From Delphinapterus leucas (taxonomy: Eukaryota; Chordata; Mammalia; Artiodactyla; Monodontidae): 64,000 bases of DNA. The stretch is from assembly GCF_002288925.2 (NCBI RefSeq), contig NW_022098072.1, positions 15,837,133-15,901,132 on the forward strand, given 5' to 3'. The notes under the pieces were generated by a model, which worked only from the letters and a program-made list of their open reading frames with translations, made no database searches and was not told where the DNA came from. This document shows positions 12,641 to 25,479 of this stretch, piece after piece. The stretch's first letter is position 1. Each line of letters begins with the position of its first letter. Made by a program: the position numbers and the translations under genes.

Positions 12641-13800
12641 TGGTCAATCTATTCAAATTATCCAGGAATCTAGTGTGGCACTCAACATGCAGTTTCAAGT
12701 TTTCTTTTACGTTTAGAAAGTTTCCTTTTAATAATTTTGCATATCCATCTGTTCTGTTGTTTGTTTTCTTGTTTTGTTTTGGGTTTTTTGTTGTTGTTTT
12801 TTTTTTGGAGACACCTGCCTCACTCATGTTCAATTTTCCATCTTACCAGTCCAGTTTATTTTTCTTATTGTGTATTTTTACAAATTTCCTTCCATCTACA
12901 TTGGTTTTTATTAAGGCATTCTCCATGGTTTTAATTAGCTGTTATTTTTCTTCTAGTTTTGTCCTTATTTTTGGAATATTTTGTTATTTCTAATTCTTGT
13001 CTACTTTCTTTCAGCATTTCATTCAAGTGTCCCCTTTATTTTATATCTTAATTTCTGAGTTCCCCTAATTCTTATTTCTTCAATTTGCATCTGTCTGGCT
13101 CCAGTAGAAAATAGAAGCAAACCAGTTCTTTTTAATAAACAATTTAATATAAATGTGTTAACTAGGTATTCAAGAACTAAAATTTTATGAAAAGAGAGTG
13201 TTGCATTATAATAGAGGAGGAAGTAGTTACCACCTGAGATCTCAGAGAATAAAAAGGAGAGATTGGAATTGTTAAAGATTTGAAGGTAGAAAGGGTCCCT
13301 GCAAAGTTGAAGCTCAGATCTCTGAGGAGGCTGACTGCTTGGCTGGTGTCAGTTTCTGAGTTCATATGACAGACCCCCATGGGACTGGGGCACAGACCTC
13401 TGAGAAAGAAGTACCAATAGCCTGATGCTAAAATCTCTGAGGGGGTGCAATAAACCTAGTTTTGTGATGGTTGAAAAATCTGCAAACTAGGATCAACAGC
13501 TGCTACTTCGATAAACTTTAGTTGTCACGGTTAAGCCATTACCAGAGTCGTACTGACAGAGACTGGAATTAAAAACAGAAAAGGGAGATAAGTACATATC
13601 TCTTCTCTCTCCTTCAGCCTCCCAGAACTCTGGAAGCACAGTAGCTTCTATTAGCCAAGCATGACAAGGAGGCAAATGACTGTGGAAACAGGTAGTTTGC
13701 AGACTCCCTGCTCTAGCATCATAAAGCAAATATAGGAAGGTGGATGTGGAGCTAAGAGGCCATAGTTCAATAACTGACACTGTCCTTTCATTGTTCTATC
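12641..13800 (-). repeat. Probable further old L1 5' sequence, antisense
   Basis: A T-rich part (12641-13090) and then a richer mixed-composition part (13190-13780) follow the L1 text without a clear break. The composition change resembles the passage from L1 coding sequence into its GC-richer 5' UTR. The match is too decayed to name; it may be a second element or unique DNA. Confidence 0.35.
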
Positions 13801-14900
13801 ATTTTCCTAAATTCATTTCATTTCCTATTGAACGGCAGAACTAAAATATTCACCTGTCGTGTGTGCTTGTCTTTCTGGCATGTTTCATTTTCTAAAGTAA
13901 TGTTATTTACCTTATGCAGAAAATGAGGACTCCCTCTTCCGTTCTTATCAGGGAGTCTTCAAATATCTGACCTTTTAATTTACAATATTTACCTTCTCAG
14001 CTCTACTTCCCAGTTTATATCTGAATGTTCTATTTCCTTGCCTCTAACATCTTTGTCCTGACCAACTTAAATTCTGTTCTCAGTGGTTTCTCACCTGTGT
14101 GAACCTTTGTCCTGGAAAGGGTGCTCTCAGTTTGTCAAATGACCCAGGCCACATCTCACTGGGGTCCCTCTCAGTAACCCTCAAACTGTGAATCTCAGTT
14201 TAAACTGTGAAGTCTTCTCCAGGTTTTATTGGCTGTTCTCAGATTTAGGAGCCAAGCTTTCCAAGCAGAGTAAATACCTCTCAACATGAGGGCAGTTATG
14301 TATTAGTGATTTGATTCCTGGGTTCTTTGGCTGTCAGGGACTTCCTTTAATCTCTCTGCTTTCTGTTTATTGACGTGAGTGATAATTACATGCTCTTTTC
14401 ACTTTGGGTTAATTAATCAAGTTGTAGAAGTATGTGTGTATGTGTTATACTTCCATCAAAAACATAAAGCATGATTGTCAAACTTTGAGCCCGGGCACCT
14501 GGTAGAACAGTGATCATTCGTTGAAAGAGGAAAGGAGGGGAAATTAGGGGGAAAATATAGAGTAGATATTTTTATTTGAGTGATAATAAGTTTACAGATT
14601 TTAAATATTCAGTATACAGTTTGAAATATGAGACAGAACTAAAGAAGAGAGATATGTGTTTAGGGCATGTTAGCATTGAGGAGATATTGAAATCAGAGGG
14701 TGGGTGACAAGGAAGAGATTTTAGAAGTAAAATATGTAAACAATATAGTGACCATTCATTCAAATGGTTCCAATTTTTAGCTAAAAAAATTCTGCCTTCC
14801 ATGTTCTGACCCATGCATTCCAGGAAATGAAATTATGATGCACAAAACTAATGTACTTTCCTTGCTTAGTATTAATCAGTCATAGGCATACACAAATATA
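13801..14900. other. No recognised feature
   Basis: Mixed AT-rich sequence without gene-like frames. Nothing was recognised. Confidence 0.4.
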
Positions 14901-14902
14901 CA

Positions 14903-14930
14903 CTATATATATATATATATATATATATAT
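14903..14930. repeat. (TA)n microsatellite
   Basis: Perfect alternating AT run of about 28 bases, directly upstream of the mariner insertion. It probably supplies a TA-rich neighbourhood for mariner targeting. Confidence 0.95.
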
Positions 14931-14967
14931 GCATGTATACACCTACACATACATATGTCTTTATGTA

Positions 14968-16233
14968 TTGGATTGGCCAAAAAGTACCTTCAGTTTTTAA
15001 GTAAAAATAGAAGACACATTTTTCATTTTCACCAAGAACTTTACTGAAGAACGTATTCACCCTTTTGTTCCACTACCTTCTGCCATTTTTCAGGCAACTT
15101 CATAATTCCATCTTCCCAAAACTTTTTATCTTTTTGAGCAAAGAACAGTTCCAGGAGCCTTTTACAGTCTTCCAGGGAACTGAAATTTTTTCCATTAAGA
15201 GAATTTTATAAAGACCGAAATAAATGGAAATCCAAAGGTGCAATGTCTGGTGAATATGGCGATGAAGCAGAACTTCCCACACACGCAGTAACAGTTTTTG
15301 CCTGGTCATCAAAGAAACATGTGGTCGTGCGTTATCCTGATGGAAGGTTATGCGTTTTCTGTTTACTAATTCTGGACACTTTTCATCGAGTGCTGCTTTC
15401 AGTTGGTCTAATTGGGAGCAGTTATTGTTGGAACTAGTCGTTTGGTTTTCTGGAAGGAGTTCATAATAGAGGACTCCTTTCCAACCTCACCATATACACA
15501 ACATCACCTTCTTTGGATGAAGACAGGCCTTTGGTGTGGTTGGTGGTGGTTCATTTTGCTTGCCCCACGATCTCTTCCATTCCACATTATTGTACAGTAT
15601 CCACTTTTCATTGCCTGTCACAATTTGTTTTAAAAACAGAACGTTTTCATTATATTTAAGTAGAGAATTGCATGTGGAAATATGGTCAAGAAGGTTTTTT
15701 TTGCTTAACTTATGTGGAACCTAAACATCAAAGCTATTCACATAACCAAGCTGGTGCAAATGATTTTCACCGTTTGATTAGGATATTTTGAGTATGTCGG
15801 CTATCTCCCTCATGGTATAATGTTGATTGTTCTCAACTAATGTCTCAATTTGATCGCTATCAACTTCAACTGGTCTACCTGACAGTGGAGCATCGTCCAG
15901 CAAAAAATCTCCAGCACAAAACTTCACAAACCACTTTTGACACATTCGATCAGTCATAGCACCTTTTCCACTGCACAAATCTTTTTTTGCGTTTTTAATC
16001 TTTCTTGAAATAATAAAGCATAATATGCCGAAAATGTCATTTTTTTCTTCCATCTTCAATATTAAAATGGCTACACAAAATTCACCAATTTTGATAAGTT
16101 TTTTTTAATGCATGCTGATATGACAGCTGTCACATAAAATCTAACAAAATTGCTTTGAAATAAGTTAAAGACAACTAAGTGCTACTAGAGCCATCTTACA
16201 GAAAAAAACAAAGGAACATTTTGGCCCACCCAA
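14968..16233 (-). mobile_element. Full-length mariner (Tc1/mariner) DNA transposon with TA target duplication
   Basis: A 1266-bp element between TA dinucleotides at 14966-14967 and 16234-16235. The left inverted repeat starts TTGGATTGGCCAAAAAGT. The right end, read on the other strand, starts TTGGGTGGGCCAAAATGT. These are imperfect mariner terminal inverted repeats. The length is normal for a complete mariner (about 1.3 kb). The single transposase gene lies on the minus strand and is dead. Moves by cut and paste in the nucleus when active. Confidence 0.93.
15041..16059 (-). pseudogene. Mariner transposase, inactivated
   Basis: Minus-strand remains of a mariner transposase, about the usual 340 codons. 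The N-terminal DNA-binding part is open from 16059 to 15778, with CQKWFVKFCAGDF and the following LSGRPVEVDSDQIETL typical of the helix-turn-helix region. It stops after ADILKIS, where the family normally continues with a histidine. A second stop replaces the tryptophan of the usual WVPH motif. The catalytic DD34D set is damaged: the family TGDEKW motif reads TGNEKW (codon 15610-15612). HQDNARPH is intact. A one-base loss near 15260 shifts the frame just before the third aspartate (text PLDFHLF in the shifted frame). The stop codon is at 15041-15043. It cannot make active enzyme. Confidence 0.92.
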
Positions 16234-16235
16234 TA

Positions 16236-18114
16236 TATACGCATATTATCTATTAAGCCTTGAACAACTTCAGAACTGCTAAGATGAATTCACATAGTCC
16301 ATCGCCTCACTCAAATGGGAAGATTCTTTGTGTCAGTTGTTGATATAGCTCTCTGATGGGTAATTTTTTTTTTTAATTAACATTTTTTTTTAAAACTGAA
16401 CATAAAGCCAGTGAACAGCCACCAGACTCTTTTTTGATTACAATGGCCACTTCCCCTTCCAGGAATACTAAATTTTTCATATTCCAAATCAGAAAAAAAA
16501 GTTCCAGAAGATAAGTCACATTTTTCATGGATACATGTTTAACAACTGAAGAGGAAAAAAAGTTAACAGATGGGAAATTGTATGTTTTGTCTAGGAACAG
16601 GAATTATTGAATCATAAAACTAGCTACCACTATTAATCCCTTGAAAAATGTTCTCTTGTTTCAATTTGCAAAATGCCAGTCCTCTATTTCTGTGTTACAT
16701 TCCAGAAACAGAACAACATCTGATTTGTAAGCAATGCTACAGTTTCAACGAACAGTGAATTTTATTAATAATATCTGTATGCACACACCTGCCAAAAATA
16801 GAAAAACATCTTCAAAAATGTTAACAAGAATACAATCATAACACAGACAATTGTGTTATTACTTTTTGAAATGATAAAACATATTTTTAAGACCTGACTT
16901 CTGAAAATATTGACCATATAAGACAAAGTTAGTATATAAATATCCCCTATTGTTACATAATTATATAAATACAGTTTGAATCTTCTGTAATTGGAAAAAA
17001 AGCTCAGATTTGTGTGATAAAATTATAGTGACTTAAAAAGTGGTTTGAAAAAGGTTACTAATAAGATGAAATCAAATGATTAAAAATGTTTTTAAATCCC
17101 TAAAATATAACTGCCTCACTGGAAATGTTCCATAACATTTATAAGCCCTTTGCTTCTTTTTTCCTGATTATTAACATTCTGCACCAAAGAAGAGATAATA
17201 TCTTTATCCATGTTACTAACATGGTGTTTAAGAATAGACCAACCTCCTGTGGTCCACAGCTGCTTTTAATTCACAAGCAATTGGAATAAGTCAAGCATTG
17301 CTAGTGAGTCTTTGCTGTTACTTGCTATGTTATTTCAACTAGGAAGCCATTATGCAAACTAAGAACATCTGAAGATAGGTACCCCAATTAAAAGTGTTCA
17401 GCAGGAGTTCCATTTTTTTGTCATTTTTGGAAAATTGCGTCGTTAAGTTGCATATGTTGTACTGTGGGTAGCCATGATTGCCTGGGATTAGTCAACATGC
17501 ACACAAACTCCATGACTTGACAAACTTAATTTTTCTTAAGAATCGAATGTGAAGTAGACTTTCAGATATTACTAATGTAGTAAACTAAGTTTGTTTTCGA
17601 ATCATCCAATTAATTATATATTATGAAGTTTAGATCATGTTAACATGTAACATATAACAATTGTTATATAAATTCCAGGTAATAGGTTACCTATGGCAAA
17701 TATTTTACTGTGTGTAGAGTGTAATTCTAGGGGAAAAAAAAGAGAAAACCTAGTCTTACTAAATTATACTAGAATCACTAAATTAGTCCTGACCCATTAG
17801 ATTTGAAGATGGGTCTGCAAGAATTTGGAGTGAAAATAATTTTTCAGAAGCACTCATCTCACTGGCACTATGTTGTATTTTGCTGTATAACCCCATAGTG
17901 CTCCTAGAATCTTCCTTAATACAGGATTTACCTTTAGAGTCATTTTGGCACACCAAACAGAAGTATCCATTTTTTATTGTTTTACAGTTTACATGAAGCA
18001 AATGTGTGAGTTATGACGTAAAACGTGTGATACATTTCACATGTAGTCACATCCTATTTATTGATCATTTCCATTATCTATAATGATAATAACTGACAGT
18101 TTTAAAAAAGATCT
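16236..18114. other. AT-rich DNA, nothing recognised
   Basis: No gene or named repeat was recognised in this stretch. The minus-strand frame at 17783-18001 has no family features. Confidence 0.45.
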
Positions 18115-18275
18115 TGATGCCTGGCATAATATTAATAGCTTTTTAAATTTATATCCTATTTAACTTTCACAGTAGCTTTGTGAAGTAATATTATTATCTT
18201 CATTCTACTACTGAGGAAACTGAGGCTCAGAGAGGTGTCTTAATCAGCTTCAGGTTACACAGCTAGTGAAGCTGC
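18115..18275 (-). repeat. MIR SINE fragment
   Basis: The text ACTGAGGAAACTGAGGCTCA followed by GAGAGG and then 'ggttacacagctagtgaa' is the complement of the MIR core and tRNA-distal part. MIR is an ancient mammalian tRNA-derived SINE, fixed and inactive. Confidence 0.88.
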
Positions 18276-18549
18276 TCTTCCAAGACCGAACAATCTTCCT
18301 GAAAAGCCAAAATAATGTGTACATCTTGCTCTTAAATTGCTTAGCAAGTTCTATATACCATAAACAATAAAACCATGTACTTACTGAGCGACTGGTTGTT
18401 AGAGAAAGAACACACTTATCCAAAAACTATCTGTTTAACCATTTAACTTACGAATAAAGACAGGAAGGCAAATATGTTACACAGTGATCACAATTCAAAT
18501 TTTATCTTTTAAAAAGCATAAAATGGATTACATTTCTCCAGGGACAAAA

Positions 18550-18935
18550 TTTTATAATTTTTATCACATTCTGGAAAATCCATCATTGGTAGTGCAGCCA
18601 CACAGTCCAGATGGACCTATCTTACTTCTAGCTGCCTTGCAGTCCACAGAGTGCTCCTCGTAATAGGAGATGGTAATTCTAGTTCAACCCATCACACACA
18701 CATTCTGTCCAGGAGGAATAAGGTTGGACCAAGAAAAGTATGCACCTCCTATACAAGGGCATTTCTCACAAATGGTGTGTGAAACTTCCGCTCACAACTC
18801 CTACAACTTATGCACTTGACTACAAGTAGTTGCAAGAAAAGCTGAGAAATGGTAGTCTTTATTTGGGGCAGCCATGTGTTTAGCTAAAATTCTTGTGTTC
18901 TATCAGTAAAGAAGAAGGATACAATGGATATTAAA
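18550..18935 (+). repeat. Ancient interspersed repeat, not named
   Basis: The block 'tggtagtctttatttggggcagccatgtg' (18850-18878, in pieces) and neighbouring text look like a known old mammalian repeat, but I cannot place the family. No coding potential. Limits approximate. Confidence 0.35.
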
Positions 18936-19158
18936 GTCAACGAATAGGCTTTTACAAAGGCATATTTCAGCTGACGGAGTGTTTTCCATTCAAAAAAATG
19001 TGATTTCCAATTTCATTTGATATATTCATAATTCAATTTGCCACAGGGTAGCCAAGGAAATGATGTATAGAAAAGTTCTGAAAATCAGTTTCTGTACCAT
19101 TACAAGTAACTGTAAAGTTTATGATATAAAGATTAAATTGAATAAAAATATAAATTTG

Positions 19159-19372
19159 AGGGCTTCCCTGGTGGTGCAGTGGTTGAGAATCCGCCTGCCG
19201 ATGCAGGGGACGCGGGTTCGTGCCCCGGTCTGGGGGGATCCCACATGCTGCAGAGCGGCTGGGCCCGTGAGCCATGGCCACTGAGCCTGTGCGTCCAGAG
19301 CCTGTGCTCCGCAACGGGAGAGGCCGCAACAGTGAGAGGCCCGCGTACCGCAAAAAAATAAAATAAAATAAA
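19159..19372 (+). mobile_element. CHR-class tRNA-derived SINE with target-site duplication
   Basis: Short-type copy: head GGCTTCCCTGGTGGTGCAG at 19161, tRNA-like B box GGTTCGTGCCCC near 19215, end CCGCGTACCGC at 19351. It has an A-rich tail of AAAAT units. The 9-bp duplication ATAAATTTG flanks it at 19150-19158 and 19373-19381. The clean TSD and low divergence mark a fairly recent L1-driven insertion. Confidence 0.95.
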
Positions 19373-19381
19373 ATAAATTTG

Positions 19382-21548
19382 CTATATGAATATTTAATAC
19401 ATTTGCTCTTTTTATTGGCTGTCTATGCAGTGTGCCATGCGTACTTGCTTTAATATCAGATTTTGCCTAAACCATATCTCCAATGTTGCTGCCCCCACTT
19501 GCATCAGAGAAAGAGGATGTTTTAAATAATCTATGGCACTGTCATCACCTTGGATACCAAAACAAAAGCCATTTGTAGTTAAAATAGTTCCTTTTGTATT
19601 ATAAGAAAGAAAATTAAAAATGGGTCAATATTTCTTAACATTTAGTGTGAAAGGCCTACTGTTATGATAAAGAAAAAATAGGCTTGTCTTGGAGAGCTGT
19701 GTTTTGTTTGCTTCTTACGTGATCTAGAAAGAAAGCAGGCATGGCTCTCTCTGGAGGGAAGACTGAACTAAAGTTGAAAGTCCCAAGTGCACCTTCACTG
19801 GACTGTAGCCCATCTTCCCCTGACGAAGTCTGCCAGTTGAAACAGAGGCAAACCCCATTAACTAAATGATGAAGTTCTGCTCTAGGCCATGATACTCAAA
19901 GAACCAAGAGACAAATTATATACCTTCATTGGAGAGAATTATAATATCCAGAGGGTAGGGGTAGATGCAACTGACTGAAGAATATTAAGAGAAGATTATG
20001 GGCAGAAGGAAAGAGGACTTGAAGGTCTGGATGAGGCAGAGAGATCTTGAGAGGTAGTTGGATTCCACAGAGCACCTTCTGTTTTCAACCAGATGGTTAT
20101 AATTTGGTAACCTCTGCTGTACATGGTATAAGGCAGCCCCTAAACTAAAGAGAGTTATGACTTTTCTTCCTCTCACACAGTACACATGCTTGAGATCTAC
20201 ATAATCCTCCAGTAAGAAACACCAAGCATCCCCATCATAGTTATGTTGGTATGGTCTGACAGAGGCTAGTCATACAGTATCTCCTGGGAACAGACTGTCC
20301 TCATGAATGCTAGAATAATGGGTCTGAGGCTAGTATGTCCCTCCATCTCTTTCTCAGGGGTCAACAGAAGACCACCACCGACACTATCGGCAGCAAGAGG
20401 AGAGGGTAAGGTAAACTTCAATGCAATTGCACTTCAGTGAGAATCACCCTAAAGGGTAGGAAAAAATAGCCCTGCTCAGACAGGTTGCATACAACTAATT
20501 TTACAGTTTTAAAGTCAGCCTCACTCGCTGATAACGAATGGCTCCTGTAAGGCAACTTTCTAAGAATGCATAGCCTGGGTACAGCCACTCTTTTCCACAA
20601 TAAACGTCAATAATCCTGAGGAGGTCCTGCTTGTTAGTTGGTGTAGCAGCATCATTTCTAAGCAATACCTAAACTGGCATTTCCATTATTTTATATTATA
20701 TATTCCTTGGACTGACGCTGAATTTCCTTTTGAGAGTTGTGTCGTTCACAAAGATACTTTAAGACTATGGGTAGTGACATTTTATTATTTCTCATCATAT
20801 CCTACAGGTGCATTAGGGGCTCCAAGACATCCTATTTTCTTATTTTCATATCAAATGTGTGTGTGTGTGTGCATGCGCGTGTGTGTAATATGTGTGTCTA
20901 GTAGACACAGATGTATGAAGGTGACAATTAACCTCTGCTTAGGCGTAACATTTTAATCTCCCATTGAATATATTATGTGAACCATGCTCCATTATGTATG
21001 CCAAATCATTTCATTTCCTATCTGAAACTGTGGCCCAAAATAATTAAAAATATATTATTATTAAAATCCGTACTTTAGAGTCACCTCCAAGTTCTTCTCA
21101 TCTCCAACACTTCTAGCTTAAGAAAAGTACTGTGAATGCACACTCAAGTATATTGCAGTTACTAATCCACAAATTTAGTCATCTTTTCTTAATCTTTAGT
21201 CTTCAATAACTATTACGTTTTTTTAAATTTAGCTGTTTATTTTTTTAGGTCACCTAATCCTTTAGGAAACTAATTTTTTTCTTTTGTTTTCTATGACAAA
21301 AGATTATCTCATATTTTCTCCTATCTCCTTTTTCCTATCTCCATCGTGAGTTCTGACATTTTCTTTGCTTTGAAGTAATCTATGGTTTTGTTCTTAACTG
21401 TCCTGCCATAAATTCAATACTCTCATTTTAGATATCTTATTGTAATTGTTATTTTATATTATTTATCAATAGCCACTGCCTTCCTTCTGAATTTCAAAAA
21501 ACTTTAAAATATTATCACTGGCAAAACTTGTTGACCCTTAAACTATAG
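19382..21548. other. No recognised gene or repeat
   Basis: Mixed sequence, less AT-rich at 19700-20650. No frame with family features was found there. A GT microsatellite at 20855-20898 is listed separately. Confidence 0.4.
20855..20898. repeat. (GT)n microsatellite, interrupted
   Basis: TG repeats broken by GCATGCGC and AATA. The alternating purine-pyrimidine run could adopt Z-DNA. Confidence 0.9.
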
Positions 21549-21752
21549 CAGCACTGTCCTATAGTACTTGCCCTGGACATGAAAATATTCTGTACTCGTA
21601 TTGTTCAGCATGTATGGTGTCCACTAGCCACATTTGGATATTGAGCTGTTGAATTGTGGCTAAATAGACTGAGAAGCTGAATTTTTAATTTAGCTTTATT
21701 TTAATGTTAGTGGCCACACGTTGCTAGTAGCTACTTTATTGGATTGTGCAAC
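21549..21752 (+). mobile_element. hAT-type MITE
   Basis: About 204 bp. The left end CAGCACTGTCCTATAG pairs with the right end TTATTGGATTGTGCA. Inside are 'tccactagccacatttgg' and 'ttgctagtagctactttatt', the paired 'ctagccacatgtgg' type blocks of a common mammalian non-autonomous hAT family. No coding sequence. Confidence 0.75.
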
Positions 21753-22204
21753 TCTGAAGACATATTCAGAATTTTGTCTTCTTTCCCTCGATTTACTATT
21801 GCCATGAATGCCACACATGTTAATTGAATGAATCAATGAAAACATTCATATGTGAATTAATACATGTATTAACACATAAACCAAAGGCCTCAGATATTGA
21901 GGGTTCTATTCTACTTTCCCTTTGATTTTTACATTCAGAATATGATCAAGTCTCTGGTGTTTATAATCTCTTTTTCCTTTAGTTCATTTCATCATCTTTC
22001 TAGATCTCCTTTCTTTTTGCTTGAACCACTAATTTTAGCTTCCTATATCGTGTTCAGATATCCTTGGTAGGTTAGGATTTGATCTGAGGTATTACCCATG
22101 TGAAAGGGCCTCTCCTCCACTGACCGTGATTTTTAGAATTTCCAATAGAATGAGCCTAGATTTCAGAATAATGGAAAGTGTTCTATCCTCAGTGTTCTAT
22201 CCTT

Positions 22205-22575
22205 TAGGTCACTTTAAAAACAACCCCACCTCATGCAGTTCTTAGACCCAATGTCTCCTTTTTTGACAGGCTTCCCCGACTGTCCAAACTAAAGCTGATC
22301 TTGATCACCCAACACATCTCCCTGCTTCATTTTGTTCATAATCGTTGTGATTTTATGAACTTACATTTATTCCTTTATTGCTTAGAGCAGCAGTCACTAA
22401 AGAAATACATAAATGAAATAATTACAACAAAATATTGTATCTCTGCAGATCCACGTGCATTCCATGACGGCAGAGACTTCTTCTGCTTTCGTCAGCACTG
22501 TCTCTACTAAGTCTGGCAAGCATGGTGCCAGTACCACAGCAGATACTCAAGAGTTATCGAATAAATAAGTAAGTT
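22205..22575 (+). mobile_element. L2 LINE 3' end
   Basis: The decayed L2 3' text is in order: 'aggcttccccgactgtcc', 'catttattcctttattgc', 'ttccatgacggcagagactt', and the tail 'agatactcaagagttatcgaataaataa', equivalent to L2's 'gtaggtgctcaataaat'. Sense strand plus. Ancient and inactive. Confidence 0.72.
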
Positions 22576-23039
22576 GATGTAGACCATCCTGGTCTTAGAT
22601 TTCAATCTGAAAAACTCACTTTTGACATTTCGTCCTGTGTGATGTGCATCATCCTCTCCCTCTTGCCTCGGTAATTTTGAAAGATCTTGAGGAGAACAAA
22701 ACTTCCCCCTATCTAGCTCTGTTTGCAGGGTTAGCTCAAATAAGACAAACATGAGTATTTGGAACTAAAGCTCTAACTGTTATTAATTGAATGTGTTGTA
22801 GCTTTGAATTCTCCATCTCTCTCTTTCCAGACATATTATGATAACATGTAATGCATAGATGTGACTAATGCTCCTTGCCTATAGCTATTAAGGATTTAGG
22901 AATTTTTTGGACACCTCTACATTTTGAATGCATTAATAACAATCTGTAAACTATAACTTTTTGCAGCACACACATGAAACATATGTTCTAACAAGGGCCT
23001 CTCTCTCTCTTTCTCTCCCAAATACAGTTTCCTCTGTAA
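22576..23039. other. No recognised feature
   Basis: Nothing was recognised apart from a short CT-rich run at 22998-23019. Confidence 0.4.
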
Positions 23040-23245
23040 CAATAATCACAAGATTTATCACTGACTAGGTATTACTATGGACCAAGAACACTACCTCTTA
23101 GTTATTTGTTACTCCATATTCAGTGGCTTTGTATTTTTACACCTTAAGACTCTGAGGCTCACAGGATTAGGTAATTTGTCCGAGATTACAAGCTTAGTAA
23201 GTGACAGATCTAAGGTCTGGGCGTATGTCTCTCTGGCAATAAAAC
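23040..23245 (-). repeat. MIR SINE fragment, diverged
   Basis: 'agactctgaggctcacaggattaggtaatttgtccgag' (in pieces at 23147-23184) followed by 'agcttagtaagtgacagatct' is the complement of MIR text. Older and more decayed than the copy at 18115. Confidence 0.65.
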
Positions 23246-24559
23246 CTATGATAATTTGTAGTTATTGAAATAAGCGGTCACATCTTAATGTGGGTATGAT
23301 TCCTAAAAGTAGAATTTGTTATGGAGAGAGTCTCAGAAATTGCAAATAACCTGTCGTGTAAAGGAGAATGGGTTTCAGGGTGGAGATTACTTCAGTGTCC
23401 AGTGAGCTCTATTCTCCCCTGTCTAGAGAGAAGCAGAGAACATGACTATACCAGCAACTGACTGGATGAACTTTGTTCTGGAAGCACTAGTAATATTCAA
23501 TTCCCAACTCAATCCTTTACTTTTCTATAATAATAATTCTAATCCTGTACAACTATCTTGGAAATATATGAGCATATTATGAAACACCCCTTATTCCTCA
23601 ATAAGAATTGAACAAGGAACTAAAAAGTAACAAGATAAGTGAAACACTGAACATACTGGATATACATTATCCGTTCCTTTGTGTGTGTATCAATGTTTTC
23701 AAGAAAATCTAAACAAAGCAAAATACTTTTTAAAAAACATTGAATTGCTTGAAATAAAAAGGTATGGGATACATAGTTCAGAAAATTCTCTCTGACATTC
23801 TCCCATTATTAAATTAAATGTAATAAATCTGAATGTATGACTATGTTTCAATACCTTTAAATTAATTTATATTAATATTGAAATTTTCTATTTTCTTAAA
23901 GATCTCTGAAAAACCATACAAGAAATAAGAAGTAATATACATGAGAAAATTTCTTAGTAAACCGTAAGATGTTTGTGTCTATGTGCATGTGTGTGCACAT
24001 ATGCAAGTGTGCAGGCATGTTTGCTAGAGAACATTTTATGAGGGCATTTACAGACATAATCATGAGCAAATGTACGTTTTTTTATAGCCAAGGCAAATGA
24101 AGCATGCCTTCAATTAGAAACTTCTGAAAAAACACTGTGATAACCTACTGAGACTGGAACTGCTTTTCTTCACAACATCACACCCACCTTTCTTTAGATG
24201 CCCGTAGTATAAAGTTTAAGTGTTGTAAGTACAATACGCTCTTCTTGAATCATTTTCGTTCATTAAATGCATTTTGTACTTCAAATACCATTCCAAGATT
24301 ATACATTTGATAGCTCAAAAAGATGCACATGCTGCTTTTAGAGTTCAGGATGAGAATAAGGGAACTTCAAAAGTCTTAGAACACACAAGTTATATAAATG
24401 AAAATGTGAAACTTCAGATTATTAAGGCTTTTCTGAAACACCTGATACATTTAAATCCTTCATTACCTAATATGTTATTTATTTTCAGCAATTAAAGTTT
24501 AATTTTCTATACCCTTAAGCAAAAACTCAGAAAAGTCATTCTTTACCTTATGTTAAAAG
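23246..24559. other. AT-rich DNA, nothing recognised
   Basis: No feature was recognised. The frame at 24274-24495 (73 codons) has no family signature. Confidence 0.4.
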
Positions 24560-24672
24560 CAAATATACATACATATATGTGTATATATATTATATGTATA
24601 CATATGGCTTATATATGGCATATATATAGATTCATACAGATATATACACACATATCTATATCTATATTTATA
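24560..24672. repeat. Degenerate TA/CA-rich simple repeat
   Basis: Mixed TATA, CATA and TATC repeats, no coding potential. Confidence 0.85.
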
Positions 24673-24869
24673 TTCCCTGGAGAGACTTAAGCATGGTTTC
24701 ACCTGCCTTTGGGGAATTGTAAGGTAACAAAATCAATACCAAACCTTTATACCTACAACTCCTTTTTTTGGTGCTCCTGTAAATGTTATTTTTAAAAAGT
24801 TCAATATTCATATTTTCATTGCTAGTGCATAGATAAAAAATTAAGTTTTACATATTGATTTTCCTACAA

Positions 24870-25468
24870 CCTTACCAAACTCAATTATTATTTCATGTGC
24901 TTTTCTGTTGGCTAAGGAGCTTACAGAGGTCTACCTCCATTTCCCCTCTTCACTTCTTTGTTATGCATTTAATTTTTATATATGTTATAAACACAATATA
25001 TTGCTACTACCTTTTTTTTTAGACAGTTAACATTTAGCTTCATTAAAGATAAGAAAAAAATGATTTTGACATTTACCTTGATTTTATTTTCAGCACTTTA
25101 ATTTTTGTGTGTAGAAAGAAGGGATTCATGTTTTTATCTAGTAACATATTCCTTCTGCCCGAAGAGTTTCTCTAATATTTATTGAACTACAGGTCTGTTG
25201 CCAAGGAATTCTCTTTAATGTTTGATTACTTAAAAGGGTCTTTATTTTCCCCTCAATTTTGAAATATATTTGCATTGGTTATAGAATACTGGTTTCACAG
25301 TTTTGTTTTTTCTCTCAGCATGTAAAACACATCATTCCATTCTGTTCTGGCTTGCATACTTTCTGATATGAAGTCTGTTTTGATTCTTCCTTTTGTTCCC
25401 TTTACAAAAAAAAATTGTGTGTGTTTGTGTGCGTGTGTGTGGCTGCAATGAAGACTTTTTCTTTCCTT
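24870..25468 (-). mobile_element. Old L1 LINE 5' half, antisense, part 1 (interrupted)
   Basis: Antisense L1 text with 'ccttctgcccgaagagtttctc', 'aggtctgttgccaaggaattctc' and 'catcattccattctgttctggcttgcatac' (in pieces up to 25360). It breaks at 25469 where a younger L1 is inserted, and continues at 26004. Confidence 0.68.
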
Positions 25469-25479
25469 TAAAGCAGTTT
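25469..25479. repeat. Target-site duplication, left copy (TAAAGCAGTTT)
   Basis: An 11-bp word identical to 25993-26003. The two copies bracket the young L1 and mark its insertion into the older L1. Confidence 0.9.

Noticed and set aside
12640..12993. 117-codon phenylalanine-rich frame
   Set aside because: Antisense shadow of decayed L1 sequence.
19161..19235. tRNA gene (A and B box present)
   Set aside because: The tRNA-like sequence is the head of a SINE; it does not close a cloverleaf acceptor stem and recurs at every SINE copy.
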